DNA of 64,000 nt, taken from Charina bottae (taxonomy: Eukaryota > Chordata > Lepidosauria > Squamata > Charinaidae). The stretch lies in assembly GCA_023362775.1 (NCBI GenBank), contig JALMGJ010000005.1:84330921-84394920 (forward strand), read 5' to 3'. This document shows, in pieces, positions 53,154-63,389 of this stretch; the stretch's first letter is position 1, and every line of letters begins with the position of its first letter. A model generated the notes under the pieces. It saw nothing but the letters and a program-made list of their open reading frames with translations. It was not told the DNA's origin and did no database searches. The position numbers and the translations under genes are program-made.

Positions 53154-53898
53154 TGCTCCCCAGGGCATGCATGGAGCCAGTACCTGAAACTACAACTGGG
53201 AAAGTTGCATGTCTTCATTCTTGATTTTTGTTAATGCAAATCATCAGCCTTAGAGATCTGTTCTTCCACTAGACCAGTAGCTTCTGAGGTTGCTTTGTGC
53301 AACTCATCAATGATCACCAATTATACTGACCCAAGCGTGATGGCTGCTGTAGAAAGCAGTTTGTGATGTGTTGAAGGCATTTCACAATAGGGTGATGTAG
53401 TTACAGCTAAGAGCCACTAGGTGTCCTGTGCATCTCAGCTCGGAATCCCAGCAGTTCCGAAGTTGCAAAACTGAAGACTCCAGCTTCATTCAGCTCCTTG
53501 TAGGATGCCTTGATAAAGGACATTGTGTAAAGTCAGAAAAGGGAGAGGAATCAGAATTTTACAGCAGCTTTTCCTGTGAGAAGGACATGAAGAGAACAGA
53601 ATATATTAGTTGTATTTAATCTACCCCTTGACTTTAGTCAAGGTTTTCTCCATTATGGTTGGCATCAGAACTGAAATTATAACTGCTTTGTATTTTAGTT
53701 TACATATTTAACTAAAGGGATCTAAACTATACCAGAAAAGTGTTCCCCATCACTGTGCTCTCTAAGTGTGCTGGGCCTGCAGTTTCTGGAGTTAGAAGCG
53801 AGCCAAGTTGCCCAAAGCACATCTAAAGAGCACAGGTTGAGATGGCTGACAGAATATTACAGAGAATCTTTGACAATCAGGTCTGGTAACTTTATGTA
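53154..53898. other. Unassigned interval
   Basis: No gene or repeat I can name. The ORF at 53428-53619 has no motif. Confidence 0.5.
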
Positions 53899-54225
53899 AG
53901 GGGCGTGGTGGCTCAGCGGGTAAGACGCCAGGCTTGTCCATCGGAAGATCGCAAGTTCGGAGGTTCGAATCCCTAGCCCCGCAGAGTGAGCTCCCACACT
54001 AGCCCCAGCTCTTGCCAACCTAGCAATTTGAAAGCATGCAAATGCAAGTAGATGAATAGGTACCACTTCGGTGGGAAGGTAACAGCGTTCCGTGCACGTC
54101 ATGCCGGCCACATGACCGTGGAAGCGTCTTTGGACAACGCTGGCTCTTGGGCTAACAAACGGAGATGAGCACCGGCCCCTAGAGTCGGACACGGCTGCAC
54201 AAATGTGCGGGGGGAACCTTTACCT
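53899..54225 (+). mobile_element. tRNA-derived SINE (family A), full length with duplication
   Basis: GGGGCGTGGTGGCTCAGCGG head and GGTTCGAATCC B box, then the family body and GGTAAAGG-type tail (reverse). Flanked by a perfect 12-bp duplication TAACTTTATGTA (53887-53898 and 54226-54237). By eye close to the 28487 copy, so probably fairly young. Confidence 0.92.
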
Positions 54226-54237
54226 TAACTTTATGTA

Positions 54238-55590
54238 GCATGTCTGTGCATGCTTCCAAAATGATTTGGAAGAAGTGCTTTGGACCTTATGTGAGAGAAG
54301 GCCTCTCTGCTGCTCATTAAAGCAACCGGATTTGCTCAGCCTTCTGAATGGGCTTGAGAAAGGATGCAGCTGCTTTAAAAGTCCCCTAATGTTAATGAAG
54401 GAGCTCATGTAGGGAGGATCAGGGGCCTCCCAGGCTGGGGAACTAGTGGTAGCGTCTGATAGATCCTCCCAGCCCGGCCTTTTGACTCAGCTGTGAGACT
54501 CTGTATGCTGAGAAGGCTTCAGTGTGGGCAGCTTCACTGGGTAGACCCGCTCAACAGTCTCTCTCATGCACCAGTTTGCATGGTTGCACCAATCCCAACA
54601 ATTTGCCAATGATCAGGAGAAGACAAGTAGATGGCCTGATGGCCATGTTGCTGCTGCCCAGCCTCATAGCCCTCCGCACAGTCTATGGAGGCGTTAAGGT
54701 CAAAATCTCCCCCATGTGCTAAGAAGAGCTCTCTCCCACCCATGCTGAAGGTCTTCCAGTCTTCCAGATGGTCTTCTTCCATCATAAACATTTGCTGAAC
54801 CTCTCCATCCTGGGAGAATTTCAGTATATGAGACTCCTGTTAGCCTTCTGGTTAGGCCTGCTGGTTTCTGGAGTATTCACTGAACCAACCGGCCTGGCAG
54901 TCTTCCAATACACGCCCACCGATGCTGGGGGAGAAGGCCTTCCTCAGTTTCTCACTCAGCGCTTCGCCCAGGGCAGTTGGCTGTTTTCAAAGAATGCTCC
55001 TGAAACAGCTCATCCCGGAAGTACGTCAGCCACCACTGTGGAAGAGGCTGAGCAGAGGTCTCTCACAGCCCTGGCCAGGCCAGCCGAATCACGTTGTGGA
55101 GGCCAAATGGCTTCGTTGGATTGATGGGCTTTTCCGCACTCTGTCTTAAACACAGATTGGCACGAGACGTGGCCTTCAGCTCACCTCCATCCCACCACAG
55201 ATGTGGCTTGTACTTGTGTTTTCTTTCTCTGCTTCTAAAGTATTTTAAAAAAAATTCTGCCAGAGCAAGCCATGCTGTGTGGTTGGTTTGAGGTGAATCC
55301 TGCCAAGGTAAGATTAGGGTCTGAGGCCTGTCCTGCCTCTGTCGGTCATCTGTGGCTACTCTAGGCATACAACGGCAGCCAGTCCCCAGTTACTGATTTG
55401 AAGGGCCATTGACCTTTTGGCAGTGGGAAACACAAGGCTCCCAGTAGTAATAGTGTATACCTTTTTTGTATGGGCTTGATCAGATAAGAAAAATGCTGAC
55501 TCACCGGAAGTGACGTCATAGACCCTTCCCCCTCCCTGCTCCTAGGAGTGCCAAAGAAGAATAAAGAAAACCTAAAAATGTTAAGGACAG
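54238..55590. other. Unassigned moderate-GC interval
   Basis: About 1.35 kb, higher in GC than its flanks between about 54400 and 55150. I recognise neither an exon nor a repeat. Open frames exist on both strands (54768-55124 plus, 54564-54791 minus), but none shows a domain. The plus frame has a hydrophobic LLLAFWLGLLVSGVF segment that could be chance. Confidence 0.4.
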
Positions 55591-55745
55591 ATGTCTGTAG
55601 CTTGAATCATGTCAACTGGATTTCTTTTTTCTCAGTGGAAACGTTTCGCTCCTTATCCAAGGAGCTTCTTCAGTCTGAGCAAAGTTGGTAAGGGAATCCT
55701 AAATATGTTTCTAGGTGGCTGTGTGACTTCAAGCTACAGACAATT
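55590..55745 (-). mobile_element. PLE end (pseudo-LTR) of a third family
   Basis: A 15-base inverted repeat (TGTCTGTAGCTTGAA at 55592-55606 and TTCAAGCTACAGACA at 55728-55742) encloses a segment with a strong hammerhead-like motif on the minus strand. The surrounding GATTTCTTTTTTCTCAGTGG and TGGATGACTGAGAACC stretches resemble ends of PLEs I remember from other vertebrates. Confidence 0.6.
55631..55680 (-). ncRNA. Hammerhead-ribozyme-like motif, best preserved
   Basis: On the minus strand: CTCAG, then CTGAAGA (55673-55667), one A, stem GCTCCTT/AAGGAGC (7 perfect pairs, loop GGAT), GAAACGTTT (55648-55640), then CTGAG, which can pair with the opening CTCAG as helix I. All conserved core boxes are present. 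As in the other copies, one extra base precedes helix II and helix III is minimal. Confidence 0.65.
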
Positions 55746-56055
55746 CCACCTGGATGACTGAGAACCTTCATAGACATCAAGGCTCCCTCTTATTTCTCTT
55801 GCCAGTGGTAGGGAAGTGGAGAAAGGAGAAGGGGAAACGTGCCTTTCCCCCCCTCACCCCACCTCCACCCCTCTCTTGCCAGCTTAGTGGGAGGAAAACA
55901 GCAGCCCAGGAAACCACTCTGCACTGCCCTAAAGGATCCTCTCGTTGTCCCTCTCCTGAAATCCAGGCAGCGGTTTTACACTGGCTGACTTTCTGCTGTC
56001 AGGCTGTGGTGCAGAGGAGACTGCTGTCACTTCTAACAAGCCTAACATTTTACAT
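55746..56055. other. Unassigned interval
   Basis: About 310 bases of moderate GC with a C-rich tract at 55838-55875. No feature recognised. Confidence 0.45.
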
Positions 56056-56160
56056 TTTATTTATTTATTTATTTATTTATCTTATTTATACCCCGCCTAT
56101 CCCCTCCCTAATGGAGGGCTCTAGGCGGCTTACAATCATGTAAATTTCAAATTATACAAT
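56056..56160 (-). mobile_element. L2/CR1-type LINE 3' end, short
   Basis: (TTTA)n followed by TTATACCCCGCCTATCCCCT and GGAGGGCTCTAGGCGGCTTA, the inverted form of the 3' hairpin that ends L2-like LINEs. Confidence 0.65.
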
Positions 56161-56189
56161 CATATCATATACAGTCAAGTTTTACCGCG

Positions 56190-56365
56190 CGAGAGGGAGG
56201 AGGGAAGGGAACCGGCTCTTCAGCTGCAGGCATCGGACTACATGCCCCAGAATGCCTCGCTCCGTGCCGGCTGCTGACGTCCAGGAAGTTGCTGCTCCGG
56301 ATCCGTCGTCCTCCGTCGCCGATATCGGGACTCTCCAGGTCTTCTTGGTTTTTTGAGGACGACCC
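56190..56365. promoter_or_regulatory. GC-rich candidate promoter with ZNF143-like and CRE-like sites
   Basis: This short CpG-rich block contains GGACTACATGCCCCAGAATG at about 56235, close to the ACTACAATTCCCAGAATGC element bound by ZNF143 in many vertebrate promoters, and TGACGTCC (CRE-like) near 56274, plus a GGAAGTT ETS-like site. An ATG with a downstream GTAAGTGG occurs at about 56369-56403, but that area overlaps a likely SINE. No coding exon can be confirmed. Confidence 0.4.
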
Positions 56366-56374
56366 TCCGATGGA

Positions 56375-56545
56375 CGCCAGCAAATTGACCCACGTAAGTG
56401 GTACCCAATTTATCTACTCGCATTCAGCTTTCAACCTGTTGGGTGGACAGAAGCCGGGGTAAATGGCGAGAGCTCGCCTCGCCACGCGGTTTTTCAAACT
56501 GCCAACCTTGTGGTCGGCAGTCTAGCGGCTCAGCGGTTTAACATA
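56375..56545 (-). mobile_element. Diverged tRNA-derived SINE
   Basis: On the minus strand it reads AAACCGCTGAGCCGCTAGAC (A-box-like head), then GAGCTCTCGCCATTTACCCC and TGAATGCGAGTAGATAAATT with GGGTACCACTT. The order matches family A SINEs but with a different head, so it is probably a related subfamily. Confidence 0.6.
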
Positions 56546-58992
56546 TTTTTACTAATCCTAAGTGAAGTCCGGAGACACTCTGGGAATTAAAGCTGGCAGA
56601 TGTGAGTACAGCCTCCCTCTACACTGTGCCTGACCTGGTGTGTAAAAGAAGGACGGAAGTGTCACTGTTGATGCACTTCATCTTGAAGGTGTCAGCTCCA
56701 GATATCTGTCACAGTCCGGCTCTGACAGTGCCTCGGTCGGCTACACGTCACGTTCCTGCCCACAGGAGAGAGACAGTGAAGGTGAGAACTTCGCCTACTG
56801 AGGAAGCTTCCCCATACGGAGACAGACGCAATTGGAGAGGATAGAAATTGGACAAAAGGAGGAAGAGCTACCATGTTTTCCTGTCCATTGTTCACCTTCT
56901 TTCATCTCTCTTTCAAATGGCTAATTTAATTTTTGGTCGCTTCTACAGAAAATGACTTTCCCAAAATGGTAGTTGGTTCTTCCTGTAATGGATTTATGAC
57001 TGTGATTCTTTCTGACTTTTTTATCTCTCACCTTTCAAATCTTAACAGGCAACGATCCCCCAGAAAAAGCATTATTTTCACTTGGCAACATCCTCAATTA
57101 GACTGTTGAATTAAAAAGGAACAGTCAGTACCTGGTTGATAAATGATTTCTGAATAAAAATGAACCACTATGCAATTCCAAAGTATCTCTGTGTGTGTTT
57201 GTGTGTGTGTGTGTGTGCGCGCATGTGTGTAGCAGACCATGAATGGGACTGAGATTTAGATTCAAATTCCACTCAGCCATACCGCATAGGCCGGGATGAG
57301 AGGAAAGGGCTCAGCGATCACCCTGTTTTCAGTCTAACCTCTCTTAGCTTGCCAGGAGAATGAACCGAATAATGAAGTTCATTACCATTGCCTTGAGCCT
57401 CTTGGAGGAAGAACAGGGCATGCAAATGAAATTAGCACTGAGATTAATCAGAGACAAATTGTATTCAGTCTGGAATCTTGCAGTGGATGGGACCATGCTA
57501 CAAATTTACCAGGTGATTAAACTTGGCATAAATGAGGGCAGCTATGGGCAATTTCAGCTTATGCAAAGGAAAATCTTTGCAAGTATTGTCATCCTCCAGA
57601 CAGACAAGTCAACCGTTGAAGAAGGGAGGAGGGGTTTGGTGCTGAGGCCTCCCGCTCCCCAAAGCAACTACTTTGGATATTATCTCAGCTGTAATGCAGT
57701 CGCTTTGCAGTTCAAGTCATTCTCTATGCACCGGCCTCTCTTTGCTGCTCCTACCCCAAAGAGACAGGGAATAAAAAAAAGCCTTCTCTCCTTTTTAGTC
57801 CTGTAGAAATCAAGTCTCATCTAGCAACTCCAGGCAATCAACAAATGCCAGGTCTAAGCCTCACAAAAGGAGGAGAAAGAGAAGGAAAAAAAGAGGCAGA
57901 TTCCTCATTAACTATAAATGAATCATACTGAGAATGGCTCATGTGATCAGGGTCACATGTTTTGCTGCAGTTGGGTTCTTCCCAGGTCATTTTCACATCT
58001 GCCGTACCACTGCAACTAAATTCCAAGAAAACAAGGTTTCTGTATTATAGCAAATTTATTTAAAAAAAAGAAACACATCTGGGACGAAGCTCCATCTTTC
58101 GGTAACTGTTCTGACCCATCTGCTTCCTAGAAAGAATGACGTCACACCTTTCCTTCTAGAATGCATTGGTGAGTCAAACAAATTCTTGACGTAAAATGTA
58201 ATCATTGCAGCTTCAATGCTGACCCGTCCTCGACTTCACTCAAGCTTTCCGTGTTTTCCTGTAAACGCTTTGAGCGAGGTCCGAAAGGGATCTGACATCA
58301 GAAGAAAGGCAGGCTTGGCTCCAGGTCAGCTCCTCTTAAACTAGGGCCCTCTGAGGGTGCTGAACACAGGTTACAACACCCATCATCTCCAGCCTGCATG
58401 ATCAACACAGGTGGGAGATGCCAGGCGGGGAAAGGCCGTTTCGTGTGGGTTGGAGTGTGGTCAGGCTGGATTTCTCGGAGGTGCTGCTCTGCAATGTGCC
58501 GAGGCAGAAGGAAGCAAGCTACAGAAACAGACCTGGAAAATGGTGGCACAAGACATAATGGGGAGCAGAGGGAGGGAGGAGAAAAGCAGAAGTAGAAGCC
58601 ATTTGAGCAAGAGGACGAAACAGAGATTTTACAACAGCAGCAAAGATCAGGAATGTCATGAGAATAAAATCTGAAAGGGTAGTGAAAATGGGTGGAAGGC
58701 ACTTTTGTTGCTTTTTGAGGTTTTTCTTCAGTCATGTCCCGACTTGCCTCTAACCACGGCGCAGTCATGCCCTGGCAATCCTTCCTCTTCTCCAAGGACA
58801 TGTCTTCACCTTGTCCCCAGCCCATGAATGAGACAGTCTTAAAGTGTCCATAGCTGTACAGGGGTCAAAGGAGTGTTTCCCCCCCCCTTAATCCAGCTCT
58901 GTCCAAAGTGTGTACAGTCTGTTAGGTTAGTTACTGCGTAATGTTGGAGGGAAGTCAAGAGACTGCAGTTGTTAGGAATCGATGCAACAGAG
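56546..58992. other. Unassigned interval with (GT)n at 57186-57233
   Basis: No gene or repeat I can name over about 2.4 kb. A GT dinucleotide tract lies at 57186-57233. The 148-residue plus-strand ORF at 57360-57806 has no recognisable domain, and I do not call it a gene. Confidence 0.45.
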
Positions 58993-59104
58993 CAGTGTTT
59001 CTCAGCCTTGGCATGCGTGGACTTCAACTCCCAGAGTTCCCCAGCCAGCCATTCTGGGAGTTGAAGTCCACACATCTTAAAGTTGCCAAGGTTGAGAAAC
59101 ACTG
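58993..59104. mobile_element. Palindromic hAT-like MITE
   Basis: CAGTGTTTCTCAGCCTTGGC and GCCAAGGTTGAGAAACACTG ends, with a perfect 8-bp duplication CAACAGAG (58985-58992 and 59105-59112). The left arm is about 15 bases shorter than the right. Confidence 0.92.
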
Positions 59105-59654
59105 CAACAGAGGAAGGATAGACATTGGTATTGAGAACAGCAAATTTCATGCCCTTATAGATTTCTGCTGACTCAAAGATGGGTAGATAATACAGCAATG
59201 AGGAAAAGCTATAGGTAAACCATTGCGTCCTCTTTTAGATTGTAACATCTAAAACATCTTCCACAACAGGGGCAGGACTTTCTGCTGGTCCTTCAAAGGT
59301 AACACACTGGTATTCTGCCCCTTTTTCTTTGTTATGAGTGTTCATTTTCTTTGAATAGTTGTCAGTGCTTACTGTAATAATCTTTTAAAGACAAATGTCA
59401 AGTGTGATGTAAAAATGATCAGAACAAAACAATGGTTATCTTTTGGCTAGGTTCCCATTATTTGAAGTTTGGTGAGAGCAATAGGGCCCATCTTGTGGCT
59501 GGTACGAAATGCCCTGCTCTGGGAAATCTTTACTTCAATTCTTCCCTGATGTCCTTATGAAATTGAAGGACATTTTGTACTGGCCTTGTTTCCTATTTTG
59601 ACTTTTGCGTATGAGCTCACTAATATAATAATATAGTTCTCACTTGAGGCACAA
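59105..59654. other. Unassigned interval
   Basis: No feature recognised in about 550 bases. Confidence 0.5.
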
Positions 59655-59901
59655 ATGACCAGGTGAAAATGATCATACCTTGAACACATTGTGCAAAGAC
59701 CCAGCTCTCTGGAGAAGCCTGTGATGCTGGGAAAGGTAGAAAGAAAGAGAAGAAGAGGAGGACCAGCAGCAAGGTGGATGGATTCAGTTACAGTGGCGAT
59801 GGTTGCACCATTGGAAGACCTGAAGGACCAGGACAGGGACAGATGGTCATGGAGAAAATCTGTCTATGTGTTTGCTAAGAGTTGACACCGACTTGGTGGC
59901 A

Positions 59902-59937
<36 letters not shown>

Positions 59938-59940
59938 TCA
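59655..59940 (+). mobile_element. RTE-clade LINE 3' fragment with (AAT)n tail
   Basis: The frame encodes SSLEKPVMLGKVERKRRRGG and ARWMDSVTVAMVAPLEDLKD, followed by RWSWRKSVYVFAKS. This resembles the BovB C-terminal layout (EK..MLGK..GKRRRG...RW.DS) but is clearly a different family. It ends in an (AAT)n tract at about 59906-59937. Confidence 0.7.
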
Positions 59941-60007
59941 AAATACTAGTTGTAGAATTATTGTTTGCTATGTTTTTAGTATTTTCAAATTGCATTGCTA
60001 TGTTTGT

Positions 60008-60046
<39 letters not shown>

Positions 60047-60751
60047 TAATAATAGGGTGTTAGAGTTGTGTTGGCCTGGCGAATTATTCCTGTACAAAGC
60101 ACAGCGTTCTCATGATGACGTGAATGCCAGGTGGCTGGATAACAGAGAAGCCTTGGCTTTGTTTACATCCTCATGAGATAGGGAGCAAGAAGGTACCATG
60201 TTATGGCTAGCAATGGAAATCTTCCCATGAGAGCGAATCCTCCTGATTTCCTTCTGTGGGAAGCCTTGCCCAGGCCCGCTGAGCAAGGAGGGGGAGAACT
60301 CAGTGCTTAGATGCAGCACTGCCACCCAATGCTGTGTGCTTTGAGGCCTAGTGTGTGTTACAGCTAACTTCCAGCCAATCAGAAGGCTAGAAGAACTGAA
60401 TATACAACCATGCAAAATGGTGTTCTATGTCTTCTTGATTTCTAGTGTCTTTTAGCCATGTAGTTCTTCACGTGTTCACTTCCCATGGACTGGGCAGAGT
60501 GAGCTATGCCTGGCTTTGGGTATAGGCCATGGCAGGAACTCTGGCCCTGGGATCAATACACGGAACTCTGCTTATAAGTTTGTTTTGTTTTTCCTTTTAC
60601 AATGATGTATCTTGTATATTCATCTTTTTCATTGTTGCGATAATGTGATTGTATATACATTATTGCCTTATGCTATCAGTAAACACTGTTAGCCCTAACA
60701 AGCTGCATTCTTGTCTGTTTATTCTCAAGCCTCGGTTTTTCCCCTTTAAGC
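59941..60751. other. Unassigned interval with (TTTA)n at 60006-60048
   Basis: Ten or so TTTA units near 60006-60048; otherwise nothing recognised. Confidence 0.5.
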
Positions 60752-61145
60752 CAGCGTATATCCCATCATAGGGGACTCTGGGCGGTTTACAAAATATCAA
60801 AATTTAAAATCTATACAAAAATTACTATAAAACAATAAATAGAGGGAATAAATACAATCCAAAGATGGTTAGGAGCCACAATCCAGATCAAGGCACTACG
60901 GGGTCAGCCACCTCCAAGAGGCACTACCCCCTCCGTTGTCCCAGGCAAGGCGGCAGAGCCAGGTCTTAAGAGACTTCTGGAAGGCCAGGAGTGAGGGAGT
61001 ATGTGTTATATAACTGTCTTGAGTGTCAATATTTAAATATAAATGTTTTAAATAAATACATACGTTACATATGGTATATCTTAGCTGCAAAAATCTGGAA
61101 AAATAAATTATTATTATTATTATTATTATTATTTCCACTAGATGC
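60752..61145 (-). mobile_element. L2-clade LINE 3' end
   Basis: On the minus strand, SLLAFQKSLKTWLCRLAWDN and GGGSASWRWLTP match the C-terminus of the L2 at 21150-21230. The 3' hairpin (GACTCTGGGCGGTTTACAAA inverted) follows at about 60775. A minus-strand (AAT)n lies at 61108-61133. The order is partly scrambled around 61000. Confidence 0.75.
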
Positions 61146-61384
61146 AGCAAAAAGATACTGAAGACTCAATTTTATTGCTGCATCTAGTGGTCATTTGCAT
61201 TTTTTCAGCCCTTATTGGTATGGTATGATAGCCCTTATTGTAAATCCCAGGATTATCTCTGAGATGGAAATTATTATTAGGTACTTATGTTAGTTTGACC
61301 TTGACTCTATTAGAACTGGGCTCCAAAAATCCATCTCACCACAAGAGGGCAGCAAAGAAATATCCAAATGTGTAAATCTTTCGT
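61146..61384. other. Inverted repeat around GATGCAGCA
   Basis: CCACTAGATGCAGCAAAAAG and TTGCTGCATCTAGTGG near 61135-61192 form a short hairpin, probably a decayed MITE. Nothing else recognised. Confidence 0.4.
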
Positions 61385-61470
61385 TCCATCTATTAATTTA
61401 TTTGTTATTTAAATTTGTATCACCGCCCCTCTTTTCTATACCAGGGAACTCTGGGCGGTTCACAACAACA
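61385..61470 (-). mobile_element. L2-type LINE 3' end, short
   Basis: ATTTATTTGTTATTTAAATT followed by CACCGCCC ... GGGAACTCTGGGCGGTTCAC is the inverted L2-type terminal hairpin. Confidence 0.6.
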
Positions 61471-61903
61471 ACAGCCAGCTGTCATCTGGATTTTTGCAGC
61501 CCAGACAATTGCTTCCAATCACCATTTCACATTTTTATAAATTCCAAAAGGACACACCCAACTAATTATCAAAAAAGCTGACTTTCCACTTCTCTGATTT
61601 CCTATTTTACTACTCATATGGTTGAAAGCGTCATTATTTGCCATCCTAGAGATAGGGTTATATTCACAGTGATTCTTGAATCTCTTTCTACTTAGATATT
61701 TGGCCCTCAAATTTGTAAGCAGTTCAGTTTTTTCTCCCTTGGCAAAGTTCTTTATTTTTTCTCTTTTAGAATTTTTTCCAACTTCATAATTGCCGAAATG
61801 CAGAAAATAGTCATAACTCTTTCAGGTGTTTCCTGAAAATCTGAGATAACTCCAGAAGGTCCCAGCATGAAAGACAAAAAATGGGATGAACATTCCTGGG
61901 CCT
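61471..61903. other. Unassigned interval
   Basis: No feature recognised. The 63-residue minus ORF at 61519-61710 has no motif. Confidence 0.45.
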
Positions 61904-61915
61904 AGAGATCCAGGG

Positions 61916-62424
61916 TGACAGCATATTAAAAAGCAGAGACATCACCTTGCCGACAAAGGTCCGTATAGTTAAAGCTATGGTTTTCCCAGTAGTAATGTAT
62001 GGCTGTGAGAGTTGGACCATAAGGAAGGCTGAGCGCCAAAGAATTGATGCTTTCGAGCTGTTGTGCTGGAGAAGACTCTTAAGAGTCCCTTGGACTGCAA
62101 GGAGGTCAAATCAGTCAATCCTAAAGGAAATCAACCCTGACTGCTCATTGGAAGGACAGATACTGAAGCTGAAGCTCAAATACTTTGGCCACCTAATGCG
62201 AAGAGAGGACTCACTGGAAAAGACCCTGATGCTGGGAAAGACTGAAGGCAAAAGGAGAAGGGGACGACAGAGAATGAGATGGTTAGATAGCATCACCGAT
62301 GTAATGAACATGAATTTGAGTAAACTCCGAGAGACAGTGGAGGACAGGAAGGCCTGGCGTGCTATGGTCCATGAGGTCACGAAGAGTCGGACACGACTAA
62401 ACGACTGAACAACAACAACAACAA
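61916..62424 (+). mobile_element. BovB subfamily 1, 5'-truncated copy with duplication
   Basis: The plus-strand frame (61947-62408, 153 residues) is open and covers the BovB C-terminus from PTKVRIVKAMVFPVVMYGCE to RAMVHEVTKSRTRLND. It ends in an (AAC)n tail. A perfect 12-bp duplication AGAGATCCAGGG flanks it (61904-61915 and 62425-62436). It is very close by eye to the intact copy, hence young, but too short to be active. Confidence 0.93.
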
Positions 62425-62436
62425 AGAGATCCAGGG

Positions 62437-63013
62437 AAAGAGAAGACGGCATCACCATTACTGTACTGGATGAGAATAATACTGTAGCATCTAAGTTGTA
62501 GAGCATGTCTGATTGGACTTATGAAAGGTTATTTCATATAGGTGGACCATCTAAATCTCATTAGGTTTGATATATCCAGTCTGAAGTTGTGCAAAACAAT
62601 CTTACTCAGGCTTGAGAAAGTATGCTTGTTCAGTTAAATTGATATACTGTATACAGTTTGGAAGACAACTTAATCCATCCTAGAGACCAAAGAATTATCT
62701 AGTTAGGGAAACAAATTAACAATAACTAGATTAAAATGATTCCAGGATAGAGGTGACCAATGATGAAAAGCTGCCAGAAGCATCATAGAATTCCAATCCA
62801 ATGCTTCCAAATAGTAGTCAAATAATATCGTCTTGGTGTCGCCTACCTCAACAAAACAAAACTTTACAAAAGCAGTAATATTATTACACTGATTTATATT
62901 TTTCTAAAAATATAGGACTGTTCCCTAATCACATATTATTAATTAATGCACTAGGAAATGTAAAGCTTTAAATTAAATTGATCTATTTATAGAATGTTTG
63001 CAAACATGTTGAC
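62437..63013. other. Unassigned interval
   Basis: AT-rich, nothing recognised. Confidence 0.5.
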
Positions 63014-63135
63014 AGAGCCAGTGTGGTTTAAGGGTTAAGGTGGTGGACTAGGAGCAGAGACCCAGCCCCAGCGCTTCCTTAGCCACGAAAGCCCAGCAGG
63101 GTGACTGTGGACAGTCCCTCTCTCTCACCCCTAGA
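63014..63135 (+). mobile_element. Sauria-like SINE, 5' half
   Basis: AGAGCCAGTGTGGTTTAAGG and GGTTAAGGTGGTGGACTAGG correspond to the Sauria head, with the GGGTGACTGTGGACAGTCCC body. The 3' half is absent or too diverged to see. Confidence 0.68.
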
Positions 63136-63389
63136 CTGGGACGTTGAAAAACGTCTATCAACCAACCAGCACTAGCCCAACGGTAGATTAAGGTCCATAA
63201 CTTTTAATGAAGAGGCCTTCATCCTGCAGTGGATTGATTCAGGCCAATAACATTAAACATAACAGGACAATAATAGGACTCTTCTTCTGCATAGATAGTA
63301 TGTTAAACAAATAGGGGATGTTTGGAGACATGGCAGAAAACTCCCACTGAAGCCCATGATGTAATTATTATCTGGATATCGAGAGGGCA
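63136..63389. other. Unassigned interval
   Basis: Nothing recognised. Confidence 0.45.

Noticed and set aside
56366..56403. ATG followed by a GTAAGT-like donor as a first coding exon
   Set aside because: The donor-like bases coincide with the region that aligns with a diverged SINE, and no downstream exon could be found.
57360..57806. 148-residue plus-strand ORF as a possible gene
   Set aside because: No recognisable domain, no splice context and no conserved motif; such a frame length occurs by chance.
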